Source: an uncultured Phycisphaerales bacterium (lineage in GTDB: Bacteria > Planctomycetota > Phycisphaerae > Phycisphaerales > UBA1924). From it: DNA of 64,000 bases. The notes under the pieces are model-generated. The model had not been told where the DNA came from and made no database searches. It worked only from the letters and a program-made list of their open reading frames with translations. Location of the stretch: contig CALKJW010000011.1 of the NCBI GenBank assembly GCA_937995595.1, positions 91,668 through 155,667 of the forward strand, written 5' to 3'. Below are positions 7,850-16,945 of this stretch, piece by piece. Numbering within the stretch: position 1 is the first letter of the stretch; every line of letters starts with the position of its first letter. The position numbers were made by a program, and so were the translations under genes.

Positions 7850-9895
7850 TTACGGGCACCCGGCGAACCAGCACGCCAGGAAGGCGAAGATCGCCGGCAC
7901 GCCGGGCGTGCCGCCGAAGTTCTGCGCCGCGGGCACGTCGGCGAACCAGTCGCCCAGGAACGCGAAGATGTCGGCGACCTGCAGTTCGCCGTTGCCGTCC
8001 CAGTCGCACGCGCACGGCGGGGGAACGTTGGCCGTCAGGACGCGGAACACGTCCAGCCCCGCCTCGACGATGTTGCCCGGGTCGATGTCCGCCGCGCGGA
8101 AGCGGACGCGCATGTTGTTGGTGTTGGTCACGCCCGCGGCGGTCAACTGCGCCTGCGAGATCGCGTGCGGGTGCCAGCGCGTCGAGTTGTCGGTGGTGTG
8201 CGAGACGACCGTGATCCACGGGCCCGCGGCACCGTTGCTCGACACGTCGACGAACAGGCCGTCGCCCGCGCTGGGGTTGGTCATCTCGAGGAAGTAACTG
8301 TAGCAGATGGTGATCTGGCCCGCGGAGAAGTCCAGTTGCGGCGAGGTGAGGATCGTCGTGCCGCCGTCGACGTCGCTGTTGTTGTCGCGGTTGGCGGTGA
8401 CGAACGCCCAGCCGTTGCCGTCGAAATCGCCGGGCGGCGCGTACTGCCAGTTGATCACGTTCCGCAGGACCTGCACACGTTCCCACGCGCCGTCGGAGAG
8501 CGCGCCGGAACTTGAGACCGTCCAGCCCTGGTTGGTCTGGAACGAATCGAAGAACAGTTCCTGCTGCGGGCCGGTCGCCACGCACGGGCAGCCGCACGGG
8601 AGCGGGAACGGGACGATGCGGTACACGTTGCCGTTGGCCGGGTTGCTGCTGGGCGTCGAGCAGATGTACAACTCGCCCGCGCCGTCCTCGCCGAACGAAA
8701 CGACGTTGATCAGGTTCGCGTTGTTGAACCGTAACTGGTCGTGGATCTGCACGTGCTGGGTGATCTGCCCGTTCTCGTAGCGGAGGATGCGCGTGAACGC
8801 GTTGTTGCAGTAGTCGGTGTAGAAGTACGCCCCCTGCAGATTGGGAATCGCCGACCCGCGGTACACGTAGCCGCCCGTGACCGAGCACTGCCCGCCCGAT
8901 CGACCATAATCGAGGATCGGGTTGGTGTACACGCCCGTTGCCGACGCGTCGCAGCCGTGACCCGCGGGGTTCGACGGCGCGGCGATCAACCCTTCGCGGC
9001 AGTCCCAGCCGTAGTTCAGCGCGACCGTCTGCGCGGGATTCAGGATCGTGCTGTTGCCGTTGTTGGGGTCCTGCAGCACCAGCGCGGGCTGGAAGTTGAC
9101 CTCCTCGCGCGAGTCCTGCCCCACGTCCGCCATCCAGATGTCGCCCGTCAGGCGGTCGAACGTCGAGCGCCACGGGTTGCGAAGACCCTTGGCCCAGATT
9201 TTGTCGCGCGGGTCGCCCAGATCTCGGAACGGGTTGTTGTCGGGGATGTAGAGCCCGTCGCCATCGGTGTTGGAGGTGTCGTTCACGTCGAGCCGCAGTA
9301 TCTTGCCCAGCAGCGAGTTGTCGTTCTGGGCGCGGTTGTTGGGGTCGTTGGCGCTGCCGCCATCGCCCATGAAGATGTACAGCATCCCGTCGGGGCCGAA
9401 GTGAATGGACCCGCCGTTGTGGTTGCTGTAATCCTGCGTGACCGTCAGCAGCGTCAGACCGCTGGACGTGTTCGCCGAGGTCGAAGTCGCGAAGGGCGCG
9501 TTGGCCGTGTACCGGCGGATGATCGTCGCGCCGTTGGTGCGGCTGGTGTAGTTCAGGTAGAACCGCCCGTTGGTCGCGAAGTTCGGATCAAACGCCATGC
9601 CCAGCAGGCCGCGCTCGTTGTCCTTGACCGTCAGGTTCAGGCCGTTGGGGCCAAGGTCCAGATACGTGCCGACCAGCGAGTTGGTCACGAGGCTGTACAG
9701 CAGCACCTCGCCCGTTTGCCGCAGGATGAAGATCCGGCTGGTGTCACCCGGCGGCGCATACACGCCGATCGGCGAGTCCACCGGGCCAAGGACCAGTTCC
9801 GTCTGGATCGCGATGTTCTGACCGTGCGAAACGCCCGCAAGGCCGGCGCCCACCGCGGCGACCGCCCCCAACACCGTCGTTCTGCTCAGACGCAT
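7850..9895 (-). CDS. Secreted PQQ-type sugar dehydrogenase with C-terminal dockerin-like tail
   Basis: 681 residues. A signal peptide (MRLSRTTVLGAVAAVGAGLA..., cleavage near AGVSHGQ) leads into a six-bladed glucose/sorbosone dehydrogenase-type propeller (about residues 30-430). Motifs: GLLGMAFDPNF, HNGGSIHFGPDGMLYIFMGD, GLRNPWRSTFDR, MADVGQDSREEVN, NYGWDCREG, GGYVYRGSAIP. Such domains oxidise aldose sugars with PQQ outside the cytoplasm. Residues ~435-620 form an extra beta-rich domain (FFDSFQTNQGWTV...) resembling lectin/MAM-like modules. The last ~55 residues are a Cys-rich dockerin-like tail (CACDWDGNGELQVADIFAF, then IFAFLACWFAGC); its second calcium half-site lacks the usual Asp/Asn ladder. 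ATG 9895 follows GGAGG. Substrate and attachment partner are unknown. Confidence 0.88.
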   Translation of the reverse strand: MRLSRTTVLGAVAAVGAGLAGVSHGQNIAIQTELVLGPVDSPIGVYAPPGDTSRIFILRQTGEVLLYSLVTNSLVGTYLDLGPNGLNLTVKDNERGLLGMAFDPNFATNGRFYLNYTSRTNGATIIRRYTANAPFATSTSANTSSGLTLLTVTQDYSNHNGGSIHFGPDGMLYIFMGDGGSANDPNNRAQNDNSLLGKILRLDVNDTSNTDGDGLYIPDNNPFRDLGDPRDKIWAKGLRNPWRSTFDRLTGDIWMADVGQDSREEVNFQPALVLQDPNNGNSTILNPAQTVALNYGWDCREGLIAAPSNPAGHGCDASATGVYTNPILDYGRSGGQCSVTGGYVYRGSAIPNLQGAYFYTDYCNNAFTRILRYENGQITQHVQIHDQLRFNNANLINVVSFGEDGAGELYICSTPSSNPANGNVYRIVPFPLPCGCPCVATGPQQELFFDSFQTNQGWTVSSSGALSDGAWERVQVLRNVINWQYAPPGDFDGNGWAFVTANRDNNSDVDGGTTILTSPQLDFSAGQITICYSYFLEMTNPSAGDGLFVDVSSNGAAGPWITVVSHTTDNSTRWHPHAISQAQLTAAGVTNTNNMRVRFRAADIDPGNIVEAGLDVFRVLTANVPPPCACDWDGNGELQVADIFAFLGDWFADVPAAQNFGGTPGVPAIFAFLACWFAGCP

Positions 9896-10179
9896 CACTG
9901 CCTCCACACCGTTTCGAGGAAAACACTCTGGGTTGCCGGCGACGAGCCCGCCGCGACCGATGCCATACATAAACCAAACTTATCGAAACGCCGGGTCGTA
10001 GAAGTTTCGAGCATGCAAGCCTGCCACCTCGCAACGCGGAGGCAAGGTCATCGGCCCGAAAACCGCCGGGAATGCGTGCGATCACCCCATGAATCGCCCG
10101 GACCATCGCCCATTCGCAACAGGAACCCCGCGGGTTGCGATCCGGCGTTGATGGATCGACCGATTCCGATAAATCGTGC

Positions 10180-10521
10180 TTATGCGGCGTCTTCGTCGCC
10201 GCGTGCATCCGGGTCGGCCCTGCCCCGCAGTTCGAGCAGACCGGCCGATCTGATCGACCCGCAGGCCGGGCAGGCGATTCCCTGATCGCTGGCCGGTTCG
10301 TTCGACAGGTCGTGCCCGCAACTCAGGCAGACCGGGCCGGCAAGACGCAGCGTGAGTTTCGAGACCGAGACCGCCGCCGCGGCAATCGCGACGCCGACCA
10401 CCGGCACCCACGGCATGCCCGCGATGGCGATGGTCGTGATGCTGGCCAGAACGATCGCCGCGAGCCACGCGACGGCCTTGAGTTTGAGACCCTGAATCCA
10501 CTCGATGCGACGGCGAATCAT
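10180..10521 (-). CDS. Small membrane protein with C-terminal zinc ribbon
   Basis: 113 residues, function unknown. Two hydrophobic helices (about residues 13-35 and 37-58) are followed by CLSCGHDL ... ACPACG, a four-cysteine zinc ribbon at about residues 69-92, and an acidic tail. The two-helix plus ribbon design recurs in other genes of this window. The start ATG 10521 is the first in frame. It lies downstream of a PH-domain zinc-ribbon gene on the same strand (51 bases), so they may form an operon. Confidence 0.7.
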   Translation of the reverse strand: MIRRRIEWIQGLKLKAVAWLAAIVLASITTIAIAGMPWVPVVGVAIAAAAVSVSKLTLRLAGPVCLSCGHDLSNEPASDQGIACPACGSIRSAGLLELRGRADPDARGDEDAA

Positions 10522-10572
10522 GGCCGGAGTATACAGAGTGTCGGAGCGGACTCAAGCGGAATCGCGCGTCGA

Positions 10573-11229
10573 TCACACGTCGCGGTACGCGTCGATCACA
10601 TCGCGCACGCGGAGGACGTCGGGCACGTCGGTCATGACGATCTCGAAGCCTTCATCGGATGAAGATGACAGGCTGAGCGTTCCGACGCCGAGCACCCGCT
10701 GAAGGAACGACTGCTCGACCTTCACGTCCTGCACGCGGTCGTGCAGCACTTCGCGCGTGGTGCGGCTGAAGATGCCCAGCCGCAGCGTGGTGCGCTTGGT
10801 GGTGATGATCAGACGCGTGGTCATGGCGCGGACCTTCCACACGCAGAACCAGACCACGCCCGCCAGCGCGACCGCGCCGAACGCCGCGGCGAGCAGGGAC
10901 ATGGTGGCGATGCTGACGCCCGCGCCGACCAGCCCGGTGGCGAGCGTGAGCAACAGACCCAGCCCGGCGAGCGGGCGGGCCCGGACCATCGCCGAGTGCA
11001 CGCGGAGCACAACCTGCTCGGGTCCGTCCTCGCTGGGCAGGCCCATCGCGACGGGTCGGTCCTGACCGCGGGCGGCGAGTCGGGCCTTGGCCAGCTTGGC
11101 CGCGGGTCCCTTGCCGGTGGCAGGAACGACGTTGACGTCGCCGCAGAAGGGGCATTCCACCTTGGTCCCTGCCGCGGCGTCGTCGGTTTCGAGCAGGCGC
11201 TCGCACTTGTCGCAGGGGAAGGTGATCAT
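10573..11229 (-). CDS. PH-domain membrane protein with N-terminal zinc ribbon
   Basis: 218 residues. It opens with a ribbon (FPCDKCERLLE ... ECPFCG, Cys pairs at about residues 6/9 and 26/29), then a variable basic linker. Two transmembrane helices follow (about residues 87-110 and 115-130). The last ~85 residues form a bacterial PH (bPH_2, YdbS/YdbT-like) domain: TTRLIITTKRTTLRLGIFSR, EVLHDRVQDVKVEQSFLQRV, LGVGTLSLSSSS. Family members are membrane proteins of mostly unknown role. The ribbon-first arrangement suggests a lineage-specific fusion. The start ATG 11229 precedes the ribbon directly. Confidence 0.82.
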   Translation of the reverse strand: MITFPCDKCERLLETDDAAAGTKVECPFCGDVNVVPATGKGPAAKLAKARLAARGQDRPVAMGLPSEDGPEQVVLRVHSAMVRARPLAGLGLLLTLATGLVGAGVSIATMSLLAAAFGAVALAGVVWFCVWKVRAMTTRLIITTKRTTLRLGIFSRTTREVLHDRVQDVKVEQSFLQRVLGVGTLSLSSSSDEGFEIVMTDVPDVLRVRDVIDAYRDV

Positions 11230-11433
11230 GGCTGGAGGGTAGTTGGGAGAAGGCGGGACGCGGTTGCCCCGCGGACGATCACGGCAACGTACAACAGGCT
11301 GGCAAGCCCGTGCACGTGCGGCGCTGCCGATGCGTGAACGGAGCGTCGCGGCACAACCGGTCGGAGCGCACGGCCCCGATTGACCGGGGTTGGTCCTTGT
11401 GCCCCACTTGCGGGGCCACTACGCTTGACCTTG

Positions 11434-13170
11434 ATGCGCATCGTGCTGGTCAACTGGGCGAGGATCTGGGACGGCGCCGAGCACGGCGGCGGCGTGAACC
11501 AGTATTGCCAGGCGCTGGCGCTGGAGCTGGTCCGTCGCGGGCACGAGGTCGTGTCGCTGTTCGGGGGGATCACGTACGTGCCGGACCGAAAGGACTGCTT
11601 CATCCGCCGGCACGACGACTGGATGGGGGTACGGGTCTTCGAGGTGATCAACTCGCCGGTGATGGCCCCCGCGGCGGTGCAGTTCCGCAGACCGCTGGGC
11701 GAGGTGAGCGCGCCGGAACTCGAGGCCCGGGTGGGGGAGTTGTTCGAGTGGCTCAAGCCCGACGCGGTGCATTTCAACAACATCGAGGGTTTCAGCATCG
11801 GGTGTGTCGAGCGGGCAAAGCGGGCTGGGGCGAGGACAGTCTTCAGTCTGCACAACTACCACACGCTGTGCCCGCAGGTGTACTTCATGAAGGGGCACCG
11901 CGAGACGTGCTACGACTTCGACAACGGGCACGCGTGCGCAACGTGCTTCGACGCGCTGCACCCCGACCAGGAGCGGCGGAAGTTGGAGCAGGAGTTCGCG
12001 CGCGGCCGCGGCGGGAAGGAAGTGCAGGACGCGGTCAGGCAGTTCCGCGAGGCCGCGGGGGGGCCGTGGCGGGCGCTCAAGTCGGGCATCGGACTGGCGC
12101 GGGCGTGGTGGAAGACGCGCGGCAGGCTGCCCGGCGCACCGGTGCAGACCGCGGCCGATGCGACCGGCCCGCGCCCTGCGTCCGAGGGCGATGCGCGCGG
12201 ACGCACGCCGTACCTGATGGCGGAACTCAACCTGCCCAAGCCGCGCGAACCGGATGCGCCGGAACTGCGGCCGCTGGACAACTCGATCCGGCCGGAGCCT
12301 GCCAGCGACAGGGCGCCGAACGACTACGCCAGACGCCGCGCGGCGATGGTGCGGATGCTGTCGTCGTGCGACCGCGTGCTGGCGGTGAGCCGTTTCGTGG
12401 GGCGGAAGTTCGCGTCGATGGGTGTTGACGGCGGGCCGCTGCGCGTGCTGCCGATCGGCTCGCGCATCAACCGCGTGATCGCGCTCAAGCCGGACCTGCT
12501 GTTCGACCCGCCCCCGTTCGAGCGGCCGCCGCTGGAGCCGCGGCCGGTGCGGCTGCTGTTCCTGGGGTACAACCATCACTACAAGGGCCTGCCGATGGTG
12601 GCGGAGACTCTGGAGACGATGAGACCCGAGCATCTGCGGAAGATCGACCTGTCGGTCTTCGCGCTGGGCGGTCAGACGATCGAGTGGATGTTCCGCCGGC
12701 TCGAGCCGCGGCTGGCGAGGTTGAAGTTTGCGTACGGCTACACGTTCCACGACATCCCGTGGATGATGGGCGGCAAGGACCTGACGCTGGTGCCCAGCGT
12801 GTGGTGGGACAACGCGCCGCAGACGGTGTTCGAGTCGATGTCGTGCGGCGTGCCGGTGCTGGGCGCAGCGGTGGGGGGGATCCCGGACTTCGTGCACCAC
12901 GGCGTGAACGGCCTGCTGTTCCGCGGCAACGACCGCGAGGACCTCAAGCGGCGGCTGGTGGAAGTGGTCGAGAACCCCTGGCAACTGGAAGAACTGCGGC
13001 GCAACGTGCGCCCCTGCAAGTCGATCGAGGAGCACACACCCGAAATGGAACGGATCTATCGCGGCGAGGACGTGGGCGAGCGCGTGACGCCTGAGAGCGG
13101 CGGCGCGGTGGAGGTGACCGTCACCGCCGCGGCGGCGAGAGCGACGGGGGCGAAGGAGGGCGCGCGATGA
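11434..13170 (+). CDS. Glycosyltransferase, GT4-like (first of the cluster)
   Basis: 578 residues with GT-B architecture. The N-terminal Rossmann half begins MRIVLVNWARIWDG with the glycine-rich loop EHGGGVNQYCQALA. The C-terminal half has LFLGYNHHYKGLPMVAETL and the nucleotide-sugar motif SVWWDNAPQTVFESMSCGVPVLG, including the E..S..CG(V/I)PV signature of retaining GT4 enzymes. Between them lies a long insert with HNYHTLCPQV and a CxxC-containing Cys-rich segment (ETCYDFDNGHACATC), shared with the third gene of the cluster, suggesting a metal site or disulfides. The start ATG 11434 is where the Rossmann strand begins. The stop overlaps the next gene by four bases (ATGA). Donor and acceptor are unknown. 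Confidence 0.88.
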   Translation: MRIVLVNWARIWDGAEHGGGVNQYCQALALELVRRGHEVVSLFGGITYVPDRKDCFIRRHDDWMGVRVFEVINSPVMAPAAVQFRRPLGEVSAPELEARVGELFEWLKPDAVHFNNIEGFSIGCVERAKRAGARTVFSLHNYHTLCPQVYFMKGHRETCYDFDNGHACATCFDALHPDQERRKLEQEFARGRGGKEVQDAVRQFREAAGGPWRALKSGIGLARAWWKTRGRLPGAPVQTAADATGPRPASEGDARGRTPYLMAELNLPKPREPDAPELRPLDNSIRPEPASDRAPNDYARRRAAMVRMLSSCDRVLAVSRFVGRKFASMGVDGGPLRVLPIGSRINRVIALKPDLLFDPPPFERPPLEPRPVRLLFLGYNHHYKGLPMVAETLETMRPEHLRKIDLSVFALGGQTIEWMFRRLEPRLARLKFAYGYTFHDIPWMMGGKDLTLVPSVWWDNAPQTVFESMSCGVPVLGAAVGGIPDFVHHGVNGLLFRGNDREDLKRRLVEVVENPWQLEELRRNVRPCKSIEEHTPEMERIYRGEDVGERVTPESGGAVEVTVTAAAARATGAKEGAR

Positions 13171-14909
13171 GCGTGGCGTCCTCAACGGGCCGGTTGCCGG
13201 TCGAGGTGGTGATGCCGGCCAACGCGGGCGCGCCGGCCGGCGCGGCGGATCGGGTCGCGGCGACGGCGCGGGTGTTCGTCATCGTCGTGACGTTCAACCG
13301 GCGGGCGCACGCGGTGAACGTGATCGGCGCGATCGCGCGGCAGGACTACCCGCGCGAGTTGATGGACGTGGTGATCATCGACAACGCGGGGACCGACGGC
13401 ACGCTCGAGGCGGTCGTGGAGAGGTGGAGGCCCGAGCGCGTGATCCGCAACGACACGCCGCGGGCGAGCGAGCCGAACTTTCAGCAGCCCGATCCCGCGT
13501 TGTGCCCGGCGCGCAACGCGGCGGGCTTCCGCACGCTGACGGTGGTGCGCAACCGGGCGAACCTCGGCGGGTGCGGCGGGTTCAACACGGGCTTTGCGTT
13601 CATCGACGCGGTGAGCCGAGGCGAGATCGAACTTTCCGGCGCGGACGGCGCTTCGCCGTTTGGTGCAGGCCGCGGCCCGGACCGCCTGTGGCTCGTGGAC
13701 GACGACATCGACCTGCCGAGCGACGCGCTGCCGCAGTTGCTGCGGGCGATGGCGGGCGACGAGAGGATCGGGATCGTCGGCTCGCGGATGGTGAACCTGA
13801 ACGACCGCGGGCACACGTACGAGACGACGATCTACCTCGACCACACGTCGGGGCAACTCTCGCCGCAGCCGGTGCGCGGGCACCGCTGCTTCGACTCGCA
13901 CTTCGCGTGGGAGAAGATGGTCGGCGGGGTGCACGGCCGGCACACGTACTCGGGCCTGCGCGAGGTGGACATCGTCGCGGCGTGCAGTCTGCTCGCGCGG
14001 TGGGAGGCGGTGCAGAGGGTCGGCTTCTGGGACGACCGGTTCTTCATCTACTGCGACGACGCCGACTGGTGCCTGCGCATGGCGCAGGCCGGGTACAGGG
14101 TGATGCTCAACCTCGACGCGGTGGTGTACCACGTTCCTTGGCTGCTCAAGAGCACGCCGGAGCGTTCGTACTACGCGCAGCGCAACGCCGCGTGGATGAC
14201 GCAGAAGAACTTCCGCGGCGTGCGTCTCAAGTGGGTGATGGCGCGGAAGTTGAAGGGCATCCTGCGCGACAGTTTCCGCGCCATGGTCATGCGGCGCGAG
14301 TTCCACGCCGAGATCCTCCGGCGCACGGCGCACGACGCGGTCACCAGCCGCGGCGGGAAACTCGACATCGGCAACGGGCCCAAGCCGGTCCCGCTGAGCG
14401 ATGGCTTTGCGCAGGTCGGCGCGCTGCGGGCCGATGCGGACGTGGTGTTCCTGTGCAACCAGCCGGACTCGCTCAAGTGGGCGCGGCAGGTGCGCGACAA
14501 CCTGCGGGCGCAACTCGCCGGCAGCGGCGCCGGCGAGCCGCGCTGGACGATCGTGGTGCGCAACACCGTGCCGGGCCACGAGAGCGCGGGCGACGAGGAC
14601 AACGGCTGGGCGCGACGGGTCGTGTACGGCGGACGGCTGCCGTCGCGCCTGAAGAAACAGTGGACGTTCGCCCGCCTGCGGCCCGCGGCGTGCGTGGTGT
14701 TCGAGAACACCAACGACATGCCCGTGCTGTTCGGCGGCGCGGGCGGCAACATCCACGTCGATCTCAAGGACGCGACGGTGTGCCAGCCCGAGCGCGACGG
14801 GTGGGGCGTGCGGGCGAGGTTCGTCGGCCGGTGGCTGGGCACGGCGTGCCGCGCGGCGTGGTTCGCGCTGACGTGCAGGCCGTATGTGACGAAGGGCAAG
14901 TTTGGTTGA
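13167..14909 (+). CDS. Glycosyltransferase family 2 protein
   Basis: 580 residues. GT-A fold: VFVIVVTFNRRAHAVNVIGA, DVVIIDNAGTDGT, NLGGCGGFNTGF, then LWLVDDDIDLP supplying the metal-binding aspartates and FFIYCDDADWCLRMAQAG as the acceptor/catalytic region. The NLGGxGGFNxG plus W.LDDD pattern is common in galactofuranosyl- and rhamnosyltransferases (GlfT2-like). A second domain of ~170 residues after position ~410 (ADVVFLCNQPDSLKWARQV ... VVFENTNDMPVLFGG) is not recognised. The start ATG lies in the ATGA overlap with the preceding GT4 gene, so translation is coupled. The three genes 11434-16939 probably build one cell-surface glycan. Confidence 0.88.
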   Translation: MSVASSTGRLPVEVVMPANAGAPAGAADRVAATARVFVIVVTFNRRAHAVNVIGAIARQDYPRELMDVVIIDNAGTDGTLEAVVERWRPERVIRNDTPRASEPNFQQPDPALCPARNAAGFRTLTVVRNRANLGGCGGFNTGFAFIDAVSRGEIELSGADGASPFGAGRGPDRLWLVDDDIDLPSDALPQLLRAMAGDERIGIVGSRMVNLNDRGHTYETTIYLDHTSGQLSPQPVRGHRCFDSHFAWEKMVGGVHGRHTYSGLREVDIVAACSLLARWEAVQRVGFWDDRFFIYCDDADWCLRMAQAGYRVMLNLDAVVYHVPWLLKSTPERSYYAQRNAAWMTQKNFRGVRLKWVMARKLKGILRDSFRAMVMRREFHAEILRRTAHDAVTSRGGKLDIGNGPKPVPLSDGFAQVGALRADADVVFLCNQPDSLKWARQVRDNLRAQLAGSGAGEPRWTIVVRNTVPGHESAGDEDNGWARRVVYGGRLPSRLKKQWTFARLRPAACVVFENTNDMPVLFGGAGGNIHVDLKDATVCQPERDGWGVRARFVGRWLGTACRAAWFALTCRPYVTKGKFG

Positions 14910-15034
14910 TCGTTGGCGAGCAGGAAGGAACTCAGAGAAGCAGAGTGAGCAGAGGAACGCAGAACGGATTTGGCGAATCTGACCGCGTTCGATCCGGGAG
15001 GCGAAGTCGGGTTCCGAGCGATTGATTGGAGCGT

Positions 15035-16939
15035 ATGGTTTCTCAGAACGGAAAGAACGGCAGTTATCAGGAGTTGGCGGAGCGCTCTACGCAGAGTGCT
15101 TCTCTGCTGCCCGCTGTTTGCTCTGCGCCCGCCGAGTTCTATCCGGAAGGTCTTCCGAAATGGCCGCGGGCGGAGAAACCGCTCACGGTCGCGCTGCTCG
15201 GCTGGGCGCGGCTGAGTTCGCAGGTGCGCGAGGGGAGCGGGTACAACCTGAACTGCTCGGACCTTGCGCGCGGGCTGGTGATGAGCGGGCACAGGGTGGT
15301 GTACCTGGCCTCGGGCATGAGTTACCGCCTGTGGCCGCGGGGGCCGCACCTGGCCTTCCGCGAGAAGTGGGGCGGGGTCGAGTGCTACGAGGTGCGGAAC
15401 GCCCCGACGGTCGCCCCCAGCGCGGTGAACTTCGCGCACCCCGAGCGCGAGGTGAGCGCGCCGGAGACGACGCGGCTGGCGCTCGAGTGGCTCGATGACG
15501 TCGGCGCGCAGGTGGTGCACGTTCACTCGGCGGAGGGCTTCGGTCTGGACCTGATCGGGGCGATCCGGTCAACGGGGCGTCCGGTGGTCGTGACGGCGCA
15601 CAACTACCACTCCGTGTGCCCGCAGGTGGACCTGCTCTACCGCGAGCGCGAAGTGTGCACCGATTACGAGGGCGGGAACAGGTGCGTCGGGTGCCTCGCC
15701 GGGTGGGACGTCGCCAAGACCCGGCGCGCCCGAGCCGTGGGCCAGAGTTTGGAGTACGCGCTGGGGCTGTACCCGGCGGACGTGGTGCGCAAGGCGGCGT
15801 ACGGTGCGAAGGGCTTTCTGCGCGCGGTGCTGCGCGGCAGGCTGCTTCGGCGGTTCACCCCGCCGCAACTCAACGCCGAGCGCATCGTCGAGCCCGAGGT
15901 CGCGTGCGGTTTCGAACTGCCGGAATCTCGCAGCGCGGACCGCGCACGCGCACCGGGACTGATCCGCCACGATCTGACGCGCGAGCCGCTGGAGCAGGAC
16001 CCCGGGGACTATGCGCGCTCCGCGATCGACACCAACGAGCGCGTGCTCGCCAACCGCGAGAGGCACCTGGTGGTGCTGAACAGTTACGGCCAGCGCCGCG
16101 CGGCGGGTGTCGCCGCGCTCGCCGCGGCGAGCCTTGTCACGCCGCCGAGCGACTACCTGCGGCGAGTGCTGGTGTCGATGGGCGTGCCGGAAGAGCGGAC
16201 GCGCTGGGTGAAACTCGGGCAGCCGCACTTCGACCAGATCCACCGCGCGACGAAGCGGTCGCCGTTCTATGACGCGCGCCCGTGGGACCCGGCGACCGCG
16301 ACGCGTCCCCTGCGGTTCGCGTTCCTCGGCACGACACGGCCCAACAAGGGGCTGGAAGTGCTGGCCCGCGCCGTCCCGCTGCTTGAGCCCGACGTGCGGC
16401 GGCGGTGCCACTTCCTGATCCGGGCCGGCGGCGGCGGCGACCGCTGGTTCCGCAAGCGGCTGAGCCTGTATCCCGAGGTGAGCGTGTACGGGGAGTACGA
16501 CAACTTCCTGCTCATCTCGGCGCGGGGCGAGTACGACGTCGGCATTCTCTCGCACATCTGGCTGGAGAACTCGCCGCTGGTGCTGCTGGAGAACCTGCAC
16601 GCGGGCAAGTTCACGATCTGCTCGCGGCTGGGCGGGCCGGTGGACTTCATCAGCCAGCCCGGCGAGAACGGCGCGAACCCGCTCGGGAACGGCCTGTTCT
16701 TCGCGGGCGGCGACGAAGCGGGGTTGGCGTCGGCGATCACGCGCGTGGTGACGGGCGAGGTCGAACTGCCCTCGGCGCGGGAGGTGCACGCGGCGTCGAT
16801 GCACGCGCTGCAGAGTTACCCGGCGCACGTGCGCGAGGTCGAGTCGATCTACCGGCAACTGCTCGGGGAGAAGCCGGAACAACTCCCGCAGGTGCGCGTG
16901 GCGCCGCGGCAGGCGGGAGCGGGGGCGCATGCAGGGTAG
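15035..16939 (+). CDS. Glycosyltransferase, GT4-like (third of the cluster)
   Basis: 634 residues, GT-B. The Rossmann half starts near LTVALLGWARLSSQ with GSGYNLNCSDLARGL. The middle has AHNYHSVCPQVDLL and CTDYEGGNRCVGC, aligning with the Cys-rich insert of the 11434 gene, so the two are diverged paralogues. The C-terminal half has FAFLGTTRPNKGLEVLARAV and IWLENSPLVLLENLHAGKFTI, a weaker form of the GT4 donor signature. The start ATG 15035 gives a ~50-residue Ser-rich leader before the fold. The 125-base gap from the previous gene holds a sequence rich in CAGAG/GCAGA words that resembles degenerate interspersed repeats. Substrate unknown. Confidence 0.85.
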   Translation: MVSQNGKNGSYQELAERSTQSASLLPAVCSAPAEFYPEGLPKWPRAEKPLTVALLGWARLSSQVREGSGYNLNCSDLARGLVMSGHRVVYLASGMSYRLWPRGPHLAFREKWGGVECYEVRNAPTVAPSAVNFAHPEREVSAPETTRLALEWLDDVGAQVVHVHSAEGFGLDLIGAIRSTGRPVVVTAHNYHSVCPQVDLLYREREVCTDYEGGNRCVGCLAGWDVAKTRRARAVGQSLEYALGLYPADVVRKAAYGAKGFLRAVLRGRLLRRFTPPQLNAERIVEPEVACGFELPESRSADRARAPGLIRHDLTREPLEQDPGDYARSAIDTNERVLANRERHLVVLNSYGQRRAAGVAALAAASLVTPPSDYLRRVLVSMGVPEERTRWVKLGQPHFDQIHRATKRSPFYDARPWDPATATRPLRFAFLGTTRPNKGLEVLARAVPLLEPDVRRRCHFLIRAGGGGDRWFRKRLSLYPEVSVYGEYDNFLLISARGEYDVGILSHIWLENSPLVLLENLHAGKFTICSRLGGPVDFISQPGENGANPLGNGLFFAGGDEAGLASAITRVVTGEVELPSAREVHAASMHALQSYPAHVREVESIYRQLLGEKPEQLPQVRVAPRQAGAGAHAG

Positions 16940-16945
16940 GTGTGC

